Of a stretch of 13,404 bases of DNA, positions 6,630 to 13,404 are shown piece after piece. The position numbers were made by a program, and so were the translations under genes. The stretch comes from an uncultured Plesiomonas sp. GTDB taxonomy: Bacteria; Pseudomonadota; Gammaproteobacteria; Enterobacterales; CAMTGL01. The stretch lies in contig CAMTGL010000029.1 of NCBI GenBank assembly GCA_947071955.1, positions 1 to 13,404 on the forward strand, written 5' to 3'. The notes under the pieces are model-generated. The model saw only the letters and a list, made by a program, of their open reading frames with translations, was not told where the DNA came from and made no database searches. Every line of letters begins with the position of its first letter. Position 1 is the stretch's first letter.

Positions 6630-8564
6630 TTACTGTGCTGTTGCCGGAACAGGGTCTGTGCTTAAACCGTCATACAGCGCATCTGATGGCGGAGTGACAA
6701 GGTTATCAGTGTCGGTCGTTGTGTTGGCTGATGCAACCGGAAGCAATCCACCGTTTTGGTAGCGTAACCAGTTGAGCTGGCGGTTTACGGTGCAGTTTTC
6801 TCCAGCACTGAGTAAACCGGTTTGCCCAGCATACTGGTAGCCGTTCACTTGACGCAATTCATTCATATGGTTGGCCAGTGACCATGCATCCATACCCATG
6901 GCATACAAGCGTGACAGTGAATAGTCAGGGTTACGCCAGATCTGAGCAACACGCTGTGCCGCTGGTGAGTTGGCGGTAGTCAGCATCGGAATATCACTGA
7001 ACTGTACGCCATCCATTTCTAAGCGAAAATCAGGACCATTCCCAGCTTGGTTGCTGCGTGAGCTGGCATACAGCGCTGGGCGTTGGTATCCCGGCATGAT
7101 TGATGCGTCAACAAATGGCTTTAATAATGCCAGTTCATCAGGGGTGGTGACATAATAAATGGCATCAATTGGACCATGCATTGCGTCAGCTTGCAGCGAA
7201 ACCCCCAGCGCTTGACGCATGATGTCTGCTTTTCCTTGATTACGCAGGCTTTGGTTGATTGACTGGCGCAGCGCTACGGTATCACCAAAGTACTGAATAG
7301 TGGGTTGTTCACCGCTTAGGGTTTGCCATTGGCGGCTGAATGCATTGCCTACCCGCTGGCCAAATGGCGAGCTTGGAACAAGAACCAGTGGTGTACGCTG
7401 GCCCTGATCCCAAATATGTTGGGCAGCATCGCTGGCTTCATCTTCCGGCGAAAGTGCGTAGTAGCAAACACTCGGGTTGGCATTCGGGGTTTCTGGCTGG
7501 TTGAGGGTTAAAATCGATAAATCAGCCGGTAATTGCATGCGCATTAGCTCATCTACCCGATTTTTCAGTAGTGGGCCGACTAGGGTGCGTACACCCTCTT
7601 GCTCGGCTTGCTGTAACAGTGCCGGCAGAGGTTTGGTTGCGGTATCGTAAACCTGAACACGAATATTGGGGTTACGCGCGCTATCTTCGAGCATTCCTGC
7701 CATAAAACCCTGACGAATGGCGTCGCCCAGAGCCTGATTTTGACCACTGATTGGCAATAGCAGCCCAATGGCATTCATGCTTGCGGCTGGTAGTGTCAGA
7801 TACTGACTCAGGGGTGTCGGCAGGGTAATGGCCGCCGGGTGTTTAGGAAAACGTGTTTTCCATTCCGCAATACCGGCTTTGAGTTGTGGCAGGTTATAGC
7901 GGTTTTCCTGATAGACTCGAGCCAGATCCAGCCAGCCAACCAAAATAGTCTCTTGCGGGCTAACCACAGCTTGAGAAAGCTGCTCGACAGATGCCTTGGT
8001 CAGCAATAGCCAGGTCTGATCGTTGTTTTGCTGCTTTTGTGTGGCATCTGTCAGGTATTGATCAAGGGCGATATGATCGCGCACCGCTTCAATAATCTGG
8101 TTTTGGCCACTATTGAGGGCAATTTTAGCTCGGTAGTAGCGTGCTTTTTGTGCCGGTGTCAGCATGGCGACATTGAGTGTAGCCAGTCTGGTGGCTGCAG
8201 TAGCCGGATCTTTTTGTGCGAGGGCGATATCGGCCCACAGCAGTTGCTGTTCGTGGCGCTGCACATCACTTAGCGGCTCTTGAATGCTGCGCAATTCAGC
8301 CGTTGCTTGTGCAATATTGTTCTCTTTTAACAGTGCTTGAACGGCCAGCAGTTGCCAAGGCGTTTTTTCACTGGCACTGCTGGTATTGGCTTGTTGTAGA
8401 TAATAGGCCGATGACGCTAGCAGATCAGAGGATGACGGTATATTGCCGCTTGAACGCTGTGGCATTTGGCATGCGGCCAGCATCAAAGTAGCAAAAACAG
8501 GTAAAATTATGCGTCTTGCATTGACGCGGGTGCATAAAGAGGCAAGCATGGGGATCCCAATCAC
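6630..8564 (-). CDS. lpoA: Penicillin-binding protein activator LpoA (outer-membrane lipoprotein)
   Basis: LpoA spans from the outer membrane through the periplasm and activates the peptidoglycan synthase PBP1A. The 644-residue product has a lipoprotein signal with lipobox LAAC (C32; Q33 at +2 suits outer membrane sorting). An N-terminal helical TPR-like domain (about 45-255) is followed by a periplasmic-binding-protein-like domain from about 264 (IGLLLPISGQ) to about 608. VGPLLKNRVDEL (329-340) and LSPEDEASDAAQHI (371-384) are family signatures. Compared with the E. coli protein as I recall it, the long flexible insert after the QGF segment is missing, and a T/D/P-rich tail of about 35 residues (610-644) is present. 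The start is GTG at 8564, favoured over ATG at 8549 because AGGA (complement of 8571-8574) lies six bases upstream. It is the first gene of lpoA-yraN-diaA. Confidence 0.93.
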   Translation of the reverse strand: MIGIPMLASLCTRVNARRIILPVFATLMLAACQMPQRSSGNIPSSSDLLASSAYYLQQANTSSASEKTPWQLLAVQALLKENNIAQATAELRSIQEPLSDVQRHEQQLLWADIALAQKDPATAATRLATLNVAMLTPAQKARYYRAKIALNSGQNQIIEAVRDHIALDQYLTDATQKQQNNDQTWLLLTKASVEQLSQAVVSPQETILVGWLDLARVYQENRYNLPQLKAGIAEWKTRFPKHPAAITLPTPLSQYLTLPAASMNAIGLLLPISGQNQALGDAIRQGFMAGMLEDSARNPNIRVQVYDTATKPLPALLQQAEQEGVRTLVGPLLKNRVDELMRMQLPADLSILTLNQPETPNANPSVCYYALSPEDEASDAAQHIWDQGQRTPLVLVPSSPFGQRVGNAFSRQWQTLSGEQPTIQYFGDTVALRQSINQSLRNQGKADIMRQALGVSLQADAMHGPIDAIYYVTTPDELALLKPFVDASIMPGYQRPALYASSRSNQAGNGPDFRLEMDGVQFSDIPMLTTANSPAAQRVAQIWRNPDYSLSRLYAMGMDAWSLANHMNELRQVNGYQYAGQTGLLSAGENCTVNRQLNWLRYQNGGLLPVASANTTTDTDNLVTPPSDALYDGLSTDPVPATAQ

Positions 8565-8585
8565 GTTTCTTCCTAGAGACGGTTA

Positions 8586-8614
8586 ATCTTAAATCGGCAA
8601 TGAAGTCTATACAA
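8586..8614 (-). promoter_or_regulatory. Possible weak promoter for lpoA operon
   Basis: On the minus strand, TTGTAT (complement of 8609-8614) and TAAGAT (complement of 8586-8591) are 17 bases apart and would start transcription near 8579, just before the lpoA ribosome binding site. Both boxes match the consensus only partly (four of six). The whole lpoA-rsmI divergent gap is 49 bases, so a promoter for one gene must overlap the other's start region. I saw no supported promoter for rsmI. Confidence 0.3.
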
Positions 8615-9480
8615 TGAAAGCTACTGAACAATCTTTCATCACCCCAGCAACTTTATACATAGTTCCCACGCCAATTGGTAACTTAGACGATATTACACAA
8701 CGGGCACTGAAGGTGTTGCAGCAGGTTGATCTGGTTGCCGCTGAAGATACCCGTCATAGTGGATTATTGTTGCAGCATTTTGGCATACAAGCGCGCTTTT
8801 TTGCGTTACATGATCATAATGAACAACAAAAAGCAGAGGTTTTAGTTGAGAAGTTGCGGCAAGGCCACAGCATTGCACTGATTTCTGATGCAGGAACGCC
8901 GCTGATCAGTGATCCGGGTTTTCATCTGGTTCGCCGTTGCCGTGAAGCGCAGATTTCAGTGATCCCGTTACCGGGCCCGTGTGCGGCTATTGCTGCGTTG
9001 AGTGCATCTGGTATTGCCTCTGATCGTTTTTGTTTTGAGGGGTTTTTACCGGCGAAAAGCAAAGGGCGACAGGATACTTTGCGTGCGATATTGGAAGAGC
9101 CGCGTACGCTGATTTTTTACGAGTCAACCCACCGTTTATTGGATAGTTTGCAGGATATGGTGACGGTTTTGGGTGCTGATCGTTATGTGGTTTTGGCCCG
9201 AGAGTTGACCAAAACGTGGGAAACCATTCATGGTGCGCCGGTTGGTGAGTTATTGGCGTGGGTGCAAGAGGATGAAGTGCGTCGCCGCGGTGAGATGGTG
9301 CTGGTGGTTGAAGGTGCTAAACCAGCTGAAGATGATGCATTGTCTGCCTTGGTGATCAAAACCTTAAGTTTATTGGCGCAAGATCTGCCGCTGAAGAAAG
9401 CGGCGGCATTAACGGCTGAGATCCATGGCGTTAAGAAAAATGCGTTATATCGTTATGGATTAGAACATTTCACCGAGTAA
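8614..9480 (+). CDS. rsmI: 16S rRNA (cytidine1402-2'-O)-methyltransferase
   Basis: RsmI uses S-adenosylmethionine to methylate the 2'-O of C1402 in the 16S rRNA decoding centre, complementing RsmH, which methylates N4 of the same base. The 288-residue product (E. coli: 286) belongs to the tetrapyrrole-methylase-like fold. Motifs are LYIVPTPIGNLDDIT (14-28), AAEDTRHSGLLLQHFGI (42-58), ALISDAGTPLISDPG (88-102) and PLPGPCAAIAALSASG (118-133). The C-terminal helical part ends with HGVKKNALY (271-279). The ATG at 8614 gives an N terminus of the right length, but no good Shine-Dalgarno precedes it. It is divergent from lpoA, as in E. coli, and is followed by rnpB. Confidence 0.96.
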   Translation: MKATEQSFITPATLYIVPTPIGNLDDITQRALKVLQQVDLVAAEDTRHSGLLLQHFGIQARFFALHDHNEQQKAEVLVEKLRQGHSIALISDAGTPLISDPGFHLVRRCREAQISVIPLPGPCAAIAALSASGIASDRFCFEGFLPAKSKGRQDTLRAILEEPRTLIFYESTHRLLDSLQDMVTVLGADRYVVLARELTKTWETIHGAPVGELLAWVQEDEVRRRGEMVLVVEGAKPAEDDALSALVIKTLSLLAQDLPLKKAAALTAEIHGVKKNALYRYGLEHFTE

Positions 9481-9500
9481 TGGCTTTGTGGTGTATTTCA

Positions 9501-9530
9501 CTGGCACTGTGATCGGTTTCTCTATATAAT
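9501..9530 (+). promoter_or_regulatory. Predicted rnpB promoter
   Basis: A perfect -10 box TATAAT (9525-9530) has CTGGCA (9501-9506, four of six) as its -35, 18 bases upstream. The expected RNA start at 9538 is eight bases after the -10. The stretch between -10 and start is CCGCCGC, an all-GC discriminator of the kind seen at stable RNA promoters under stringent control (inference for this promoter). Confidence 0.7.
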
Positions 9531-9537
9531 CCGCCGC

Positions 9538-9913
<376 letters not shown>

Positions 9914-9921
9914 TTTCAAAC

Positions 9922-9953
9922 AAAAAAGCCACGTTGAAGAACGTGGCTTTTTT
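9922..9953 (+). terminator. Intrinsic terminator of rnpB
   Basis: GCCACGTT (9928-9935) pairs perfectly with AACGTGGC (9940-9947) around GAAG. Six A precede it (9922-9927) and six T follow (9948-9953), so it could also act in the reverse direction. It lies 9 bases after the estimated mature 3' end of rnpB. Confidence 0.92.
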
Positions 9954-9954
9954 G

Positions 9955-10137
9955 TTATCTACAGTACGCTCAGTTATCCGTACACTGCCTACTTTTGCCG
10001 ATTAAGGTGATGACCAAGATCGGGCTATTCATATCTAAAAACAGTGCATTTTTTGTATTTCCATGTCCAGATGATACCGAAAAGTCTGAAATATTCGATT
10101 TTAGTAGGTAAGCCGGATGATTCATGCGGTTCTTTGC
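9955..10137 (+). other. Intergenic stretch without recognisable gene
   Basis: This is the first part of the 317-base gap between rnpB and mraZ. I see no RNA gene, terminator or plausible coding region. The stretch is moderately AT-rich, and the few open frames across it lack family resemblance and ribosome binding sites. The second part of the gap (10138-10230) holds the predicted mra promoter and the MraZ boxes. Confidence 0.6.
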
Positions 10138-10167
10138 TTGACAAGCTTTTTCCCCCCTCCGTAAACT
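10138..10167 (+). promoter_or_regulatory. Predicted mra promoter (start of dcw cluster)
   Basis: A perfect -35 box TTGACA (10138-10143) is followed after 18 bases by TAAACT (10162-10167, four of six). Transcription would start near 10174, about 57 bases before mraZ. The spacer carries an unusual run of six C (10152-10157). The position just upstream of the TGGG array agrees with the known self-repressed mra promoter of E. coli. Confidence 0.6.
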
Positions 10168-10175
10168 TGCATTTG

Positions 10176-10220
10176 TGGGAATTTATGGGTTTTAGTGGTG
10201 AATTTTGGGTGTGCAGGGGG
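10176..10220 (+). promoter_or_regulatory. MraZ-binding direct repeats (TGGG boxes, 10-bp period)
   Basis: TGGG occurs at 10176-10179, 10186-10189 and 10206-10209, with TGGT at 10196-10199. All four fall on an exact 10-bp register, and a G run at 10216-10220 sits at the next position. Direct TGGG-type repeats spaced one helical turn apart are the known operator of MraZ upstream of its own gene. The boxes begin at the predicted transcription start and continue through the leader, so bound MraZ oligomer would block initiation or early elongation of mraZ-rsmH-ftsL-ftsI. Confidence 0.8.
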
Positions 10221-10230
10221 ATGCTAAGTC

Positions 10231-10689
10231 ATGTTTCGTGGTGCCCATACTTTAAATCTGGATAATAAAGGGCGTATGGCCGTCCCCGCGCGTTACCGGA
10301 CATCGCTGTTAGAGGCGTGTCAGGGGCAGCTTATTTGTACTCTGGATATTCACCACCCATGCCTGCTGCTGTACCCGCTGCCAGAGTGGGAACGCATAGA
10401 ACAGATATTGATGACCTTGTCGAGTATCAACCCAAACGAGCGGCGTATTCAGCGTTTGCTATTGGGGCACGCTACAGAGTGTGAAATAGACAGTGCAGGG
10501 CGAATTCTGCTGGCCACTCATTTACGTCTGCATGCAGATTTAGTGAAAGAGATAGTGTTGGTGGGGCAGCTTAATAAATTTGAGATTTGGCGTGCTGATG
10601 TTTGGCAGCAACAAATTCAAGACGATATTCAAGCGGAGCGGATGACACCACAGGTGTTGTCGGCACGATTACAGGATCTGTGTTTATAA
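10231..10689 (+). CDS. mraZ: Transcriptional regulator MraZ
   Basis: MraZ is a ring-forming DNA-binding protein that represses the dcw cluster, including its own gene, by binding TGGG repeats. The 152-residue product equals the E. coli length. It has two SpoVT/AbrB-type domains (about 5-51 and 81-124), with the paired motifs DNKGR (11-15) and DSAGR (87-91), and the family segment HPCLLLYPLPEWE (42-54). The start at 10231 is fixed by the conserved MFRGA and by AGGGGG (10215-10220) upstream. The stop is 2 bases before rsmH. Confidence 0.96.
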   Translation: MFRGAHTLNLDNKGRMAVPARYRTSLLEACQGQLICTLDIHHPCLLLYPLPEWERIEQILMTLSSINPNERRIQRLLLGHATECEIDSAGRILLATHLRLHADLVKEIVLVGQLNKFEIWRADVWQQQIQDDIQAERMTPQVLSARLQDLCL

Positions 10690-10691
10690 TT

Positions 10692-11633
10692 ATGTCTGAA
10701 AATTACCAGCACGTAACCGTTCTGCTGCACGAAGCAGTAGAAGGTTTAGCGATTCGTCCTGACGGTATCTACATTGATGGTACGTTTGGCCGTGGCGGGC
10801 ACTCTCGTCTGATTTTGTCAAAATTAGGCCCAGAAGGTCGTCTGATTGCCATTGACCGTGATTTACGGGCCATCGCCGAAGCACAAACTATTGATGATCC
10901 GCGTTTTCAGATTGTTCACGGGCCGTTTTCCAACGTACAGCACTATGTTGATGAACTGGGGCTGAGCGGCAAAATTGATGGCTTCTTGCTTGATCTGGGT
11001 GTCTCTTCACCGCAGTTAGATGAAGCTGAGCGTGGCTTTAGTTTTATGCGTGATGGCCCGCTAGATATGCGTATGGATCAATCAAGTGGTCAGTCGGCGG
11101 CAGAGTGGCTGATGAAAGCCGAAGCTGATGATATCGCTTGGGTACTTAAAACATTTGGTGAAGAGCGGTTTGCCAAGCGTATTGCGCGTGCCATTGTCGA
11201 GCGCAATCGTGAAAATCCAATGACTCGCACCCGTGAACTGGCAGAGTTAATTGCGGTTGCCAGCCCGTTTAAAGAGAAGCATAAACATCCGGCCACACGG
11301 ACTTTCCAAGCTATTCGTATCTATATCAATAGTGAGTTGGAAGAGATTGAACGCGCGTTAGAGGGCTCATTGCCGATTTTGGCTGAGGGTGGTCGTTTGT
11401 CGGTGATCAGTTTCCATTCGCTAGAAGATCGGATTGTAAAACGCTTTATTCGCCGCCAAAGCAAAGGCCCAGAAATTCCGGCCGGGTTGCCTTTAACCGA
11501 AGCTCAGTTGGCACACGGCAAAAAAATGGTCGCGATCGGTAAAGCCATTATGCCGTCGGATGAAGAAGTTGAACGTAATGCGCGTTCACGCAGCGCGGTT
11601 CTGCGTTTAGCCGAGCGGACAGCAGAAAGATGA
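10692..11633 (+). CDS. rsmH: 16S rRNA (cytosine1402-N4)-methyltransferase
   Basis: RsmH (MraW) methylates N4 of C1402 in 16S rRNA using S-adenosylmethionine, tuning decoding at the P site together with RsmI. The 313-residue product equals the E. coli length. The SAM-binding loop is DGTFGRGGHS (29-38), followed by AIDRD (53-57), LLDLGVSSPQLD (99-110), GFSFMRDGPLDMRMD (115-129) and SFHSLEDR (240-247). The frame stays open upstream to an ATG at 10602 inside mraZ. The start at 10692 is chosen because MSENYQHVTVLL matches the conserved N terminus. AGGA at 10673-10676 is rather distant, so coupling to mraZ, which ends 2 bases earlier, is likely. The stop overlaps the ftsL start (ATGA). Confidence 0.96.
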   Translation: MSENYQHVTVLLHEAVEGLAIRPDGIYIDGTFGRGGHSRLILSKLGPEGRLIAIDRDLRAIAEAQTIDDPRFQIVHGPFSNVQHYVDELGLSGKIDGFLLDLGVSSPQLDEAERGFSFMRDGPLDMRMDQSSGQSAAEWLMKAEADDIAWVLKTFGEERFAKRIARAIVERNRENPMTRTRELAELIAVASPFKEKHKHPATRTFQAIRIYINSELEEIERALEGSLPILAEGGRLSVISFHSLEDRIVKRFIRRQSKGPEIPAGLPLTEAQLAHGKKMVAIGKAIMPSDEEVERNARSRSAVLRLAERTAER

Positions 11634-11944
11634 GTGTCGAGCGCCATTCGTTAACCTCCATCATCGGTGAAGATTTATGCCGTTTCGGTAAGTTACCGCT
11701 TTTGCTGGTGGTGTTGGTGTTTTGTTCCGCGATTGCCGTGGTTCTAAGCACCCACCGTACACGTCTGCTGATTGTGGAGCGTGAGCATTTGGTACTCGAG
11801 CGTGATGCGCTGGATATAGAGTGGCGCAACTTAATTCTGGAAGAGAATGCTCTTGGTGAGCACAACCGGGTTGAGCGGCTGTCGGGTGAGAAACTGCAGA
11901 TGCAGCGCGTATCGCCTGCACAGGAAAAAGTGGTTAAACAGTAA
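11630..11944 (+). CDS. ftsL: Cell division protein FtsL
   Basis: FtsL is a bitopic inner-membrane protein that, with FtsB and FtsQ, links the divisome and activates FtsW-FtsI septal synthesis. The 104-residue product has a short cytoplasmic N terminus, one membrane helix (about 22-40) and a periplasmic coiled coil (about 41-75). The segment QLVLERDALDIEWRN-like (HLVLERDALDIEWRN, 53-67) followed by LILEENALG is nearly identical to E. coli. It is shorter than E. coli FtsL (121) because the cytoplasmic tail is reduced by about 17 residues. The start overlaps the rsmH stop by four bases, and its TAA shares one base with the ftsI ATG (TAATG). Both junctions suggest translational coupling. Confidence 0.95.
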   Translation: MSVERHSLTSIIGEDLCRFGKLPLLLVVLVFCSAIAVVLSTHRTRLLIVEREHLVLERDALDIEWRNLILEENALGEHNRVERLSGEKLQMQRVSPAQEKVVKQ

Positions 11945-13404
11945 TGATTAAACCAACCCGAACTGCGAAAGTAAAAAAACCGGAAGATACCTCCAGTTTT
12001 ATCCGTTGGCGTTATTTATTGGTGGGCGGCGTAATGGGGCTGGCGCTCGTTGGCCTATTGCTGCGTGCCAGTTGGATTCAGGTGATCAATCCTGATCGCT
12101 TGATCCGTGAAGGGGATATGCGTTCGTTACGGGTGCAATCTGTTGCCACTCCGCGCGGCATGATCACCGACAGAGCCGGTCGTCCATTGGCAGTCAGTGT
12201 GCCTGTTGATGCGGTATGGGCCGATCCCAAAGAGATCGCTGAAAAAGCGTCGTTGGATAAAACCGAGCGTTGGGCTGCACTGGCAGATGCTTTGGGGATC
12301 CCGTTGGATAAGCTGACCTCACGGGTTAAAACCAATCCTACCTCCCGTTTTACCTATCTGGCACGTCAGATTAGCCCTTCACTGGCCAGCTATGTGCGTG
12401 ATTTGAAAATCCCCGGAATTTACCTTAAACAAGAGTCGCGCCGTTTTTATCCGAGCGGCGAGGTTAGCGCACATATTCTGGGCTTTACCAATATTGATGG
12501 TAAAGGCATTGAAGGGGTAGAGAAGAGTTTTGATACTTGGCTAACCGGTGAACCTGGTAAGCGTATTGTACGTAAAGACCGTTTTGGGCGCGTAGTTGAG
12601 AATATCTCTTCAGTGGAAAGCCGTGCGGCACATGATTTGTCATTGAGTATTGATGAGCGTTTACAGGCGATGGCCTACCGCGAGTTAAAAAATGCGGTGG
12701 CATTTAATAAAGCCGAGTCAGGCTCTATTGTTTTGCTTGATGTGCAGACCGGTGAAGTCTTGGCGATGGCAAACTTGCCCTCTTATAACCCGAATAATCG
12801 TGGGCAAATTGACAGTGCGCACTACCGTAACCGGGCTATTACCGATACGTTTGAGCCAGGCTCGACAGTTAAACCGCTGGTAGTATTGACTGCCCTTGAT
12901 CGTAAAATCGTTAAAGAGTCTGCGGTACTCAATACCATGCCGTTCTATGTAAACGGACATCGGGTACGAGATACCGTGGTTTACCCTGAACTGACGCTGA
13001 CCGGTATTTTGCAAAAATCGAGTAACGTTGGGGTATCTCACCTTGCGCTGGCGATGCCAGAAACCGCACTGCCGGAAACCTACAGCAAATTCGGTTTTGG
13101 TCAGCCGACCAATCTGGGGTTGGTGGGTGAAAGTACCGGTATGATGTTACAAAAAAATCGCTGGGCTGATATTGAGCGCGCTACGTTCTCATTCGGTTAT
13201 GGCTTGCTGGTCACGCCACTACAGTTGGCTCGTGCGTATGCCACACTTGGCAGTTTCGGTGTTTATCGTCCGCTGTCGATCACCAAAGTTGATCCGCCGG
13301 TTGAGGGTAACCGTATCTTCTCTGAAGAGGTGAGCCGTAAAGTCATTCAGAGGATGGCTAGCGGGGCGCTACCCGGTGGTGGTGGTCGACGTGCGGCTAT
13401 CGAT
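11944..13404 (+). CDS. ftsI: Septal peptidoglycan transpeptidase FtsI (PBP3), 3' end outside window
   Basis: FtsI crosslinks septal peptidoglycan together with the glycosyltransferase FtsW and is the target of aztreonam and other PBP3-selective beta-lactams. 487 codons are present (E. coli: 588 residues). A short cytoplasmic tail leads into one membrane helix (about 24-43), the PBP dimer/pedestal domain (about 65-215, with RGMITDRAGRPLA at 71-83 and RRFYPSGEVSAHILGF at 166-181) and the transpeptidase domain from about 257. The acylated serine is S307 in the motif S307-T-V-K310, and the second motif is SSN (359-361). The third motif, KTG, is expected about 7 residues beyond the window edge. 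The ATG at 11944 overlaps the ftsL TAA by one base, so translation is probably coupled. No defect is visible in the part present. Confidence 0.97.
   Translation, partial: MIKPTRTAKVKKPEDTSSFIRWRYLLVGGVMGLALVGLLLRASWIQVINPDRLIREGDMRSLRVQSVATPRGMITDRAGRPLAVSVPVDAVWADPKEIAEKASLDKTERWAALADALGIPLDKLTSRVKTNPTSRFTYLARQISPSLASYVRDLKIPGIYLKQESRRFYPSGEVSAHILGFTNIDGKGIEGVEKSFDTWLTGEPGKRIVRKDRFGRVVENISSVESRAAHDLSLSIDERLQAMAYRELKNAVAFNKAESGSIVLLDVQTGEVLAMANLPSYNPNNRGQIDSAHYRNRAITDTFEPGSTVKPLVVLTALDRKIVKESAVLNTMPFYVNGHRVRDTVVYPELTLTGILQKSSNVGVSHLALAMPETALPETYSKFGFGQPTNLGLVGESTGMMLQKNRWADIERATFSFGYGLLVTPLQLARAYATLGSFGVYRPLSITKVDPPVEGNRIFSEEVSRKVIQRMASGALPGGGGRRAAID

Noticed and set aside
8608..8613. TATACA as a -10 box for rsmI
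   Set aside because: It abuts the rsmI ATG, so transcription would begin inside the coding region, and there is no suitable -35 box. It cannot drive full-length rsmI.
10044..10265. Open frame of 73 codons before mraZ, including an ATG at 10221
   Set aside because: It runs through the mra promoter and MraZ boxes, has no credible ribosome binding site, and its product resembles nothing. The AGGGGG before 10221 is correctly spaced for the mraZ ATG at 10231, not for this frame.
10602..10691. N-terminal extension of RsmH by 30 residues
   Set aside because: The extension lies inside mraZ in another frame and has no family similarity. The start at 10692 gives the conserved N terminus and the E. 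coli length.

Overview
This window looks like chromosomal DNA of a gammaproteobacterium close to the Enterobacterales. The ribosomal, Ssp, DiaA, RsmI, RsmH and FtsL proteins read almost like their E. coli counterparts. Unlike E. coli, however, it has a complete cytochrome bc1 operon (petABC) between rpsI and sspA. A Plesiomonas-like genome would fit this mix, but that is a guess from remembered gene content and needs a database search. No foreign, mobile, phage or CRISPR material is visible. Every sizeable ORF has a recognisable housekeeping identity.

Layout: (1) 1-776: the 3' part of rplM, then rpsI, ending in a UUCG hairpin and a strong intrinsic terminator. (2) 811-3603: a near-consensus promoter and petA-petB-petC, tightly coupled (abutting, then a 4-nt overlap), followed by a structured 3' end with an intrinsic terminator. 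(3) 3639-4882: sspA-sspB, ending at a terminator shared with the convergent next operon. (4) 4998-8564, minus strand: lpoA-yraN-diaA-dolP in transcription order. The first three are packed together, and dolP has its own predicted promoter. (5) 8614-9480: rsmI, divergent from lpoA. (6) 9501-9953: rnpB (RNase P RNA) with a predicted promoter and a terminator. (7) 9955-10230: an intergenic region holding the predicted mra promoter and a 10-bp-phased array of MraZ-type TGGG boxes. (8) 10231-13404: the start of the dcw division/cell-wall cluster, mraZ-rsmH-ftsL-ftsI. ftsI runs off the window just before the position where its KTG motif is expected.

Functional logic: the left part serves translation, respiration and starvation/proteolysis adaptation (SspA on RNA polymerase, SspB delivering substrates to ClpXP). 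The middle minus-strand group is an envelope and replication-control set: LpoA activates a peptidoglycan synthase, DiaA acts on DnaA, DolP guards the outer membrane. The right part is septal wall synthesis (FtsL, FtsI) with its regulator MraZ and the rRNA methyltransferase RsmH. RsmI and RsmH, which modify the same 16S rRNA nucleotide (C1402), lie within 1.3 kb of each other, separated by rnpB and mraZ.

I found no evidence for an undescribed biological system. The points most worth a second look are the PVWY variant of the cytochrome b Qo motif, the regularly phased TGGG array overlapping the predicted mraZ start of transcription, and the compact LpoA with a disordered C-terminal tail.
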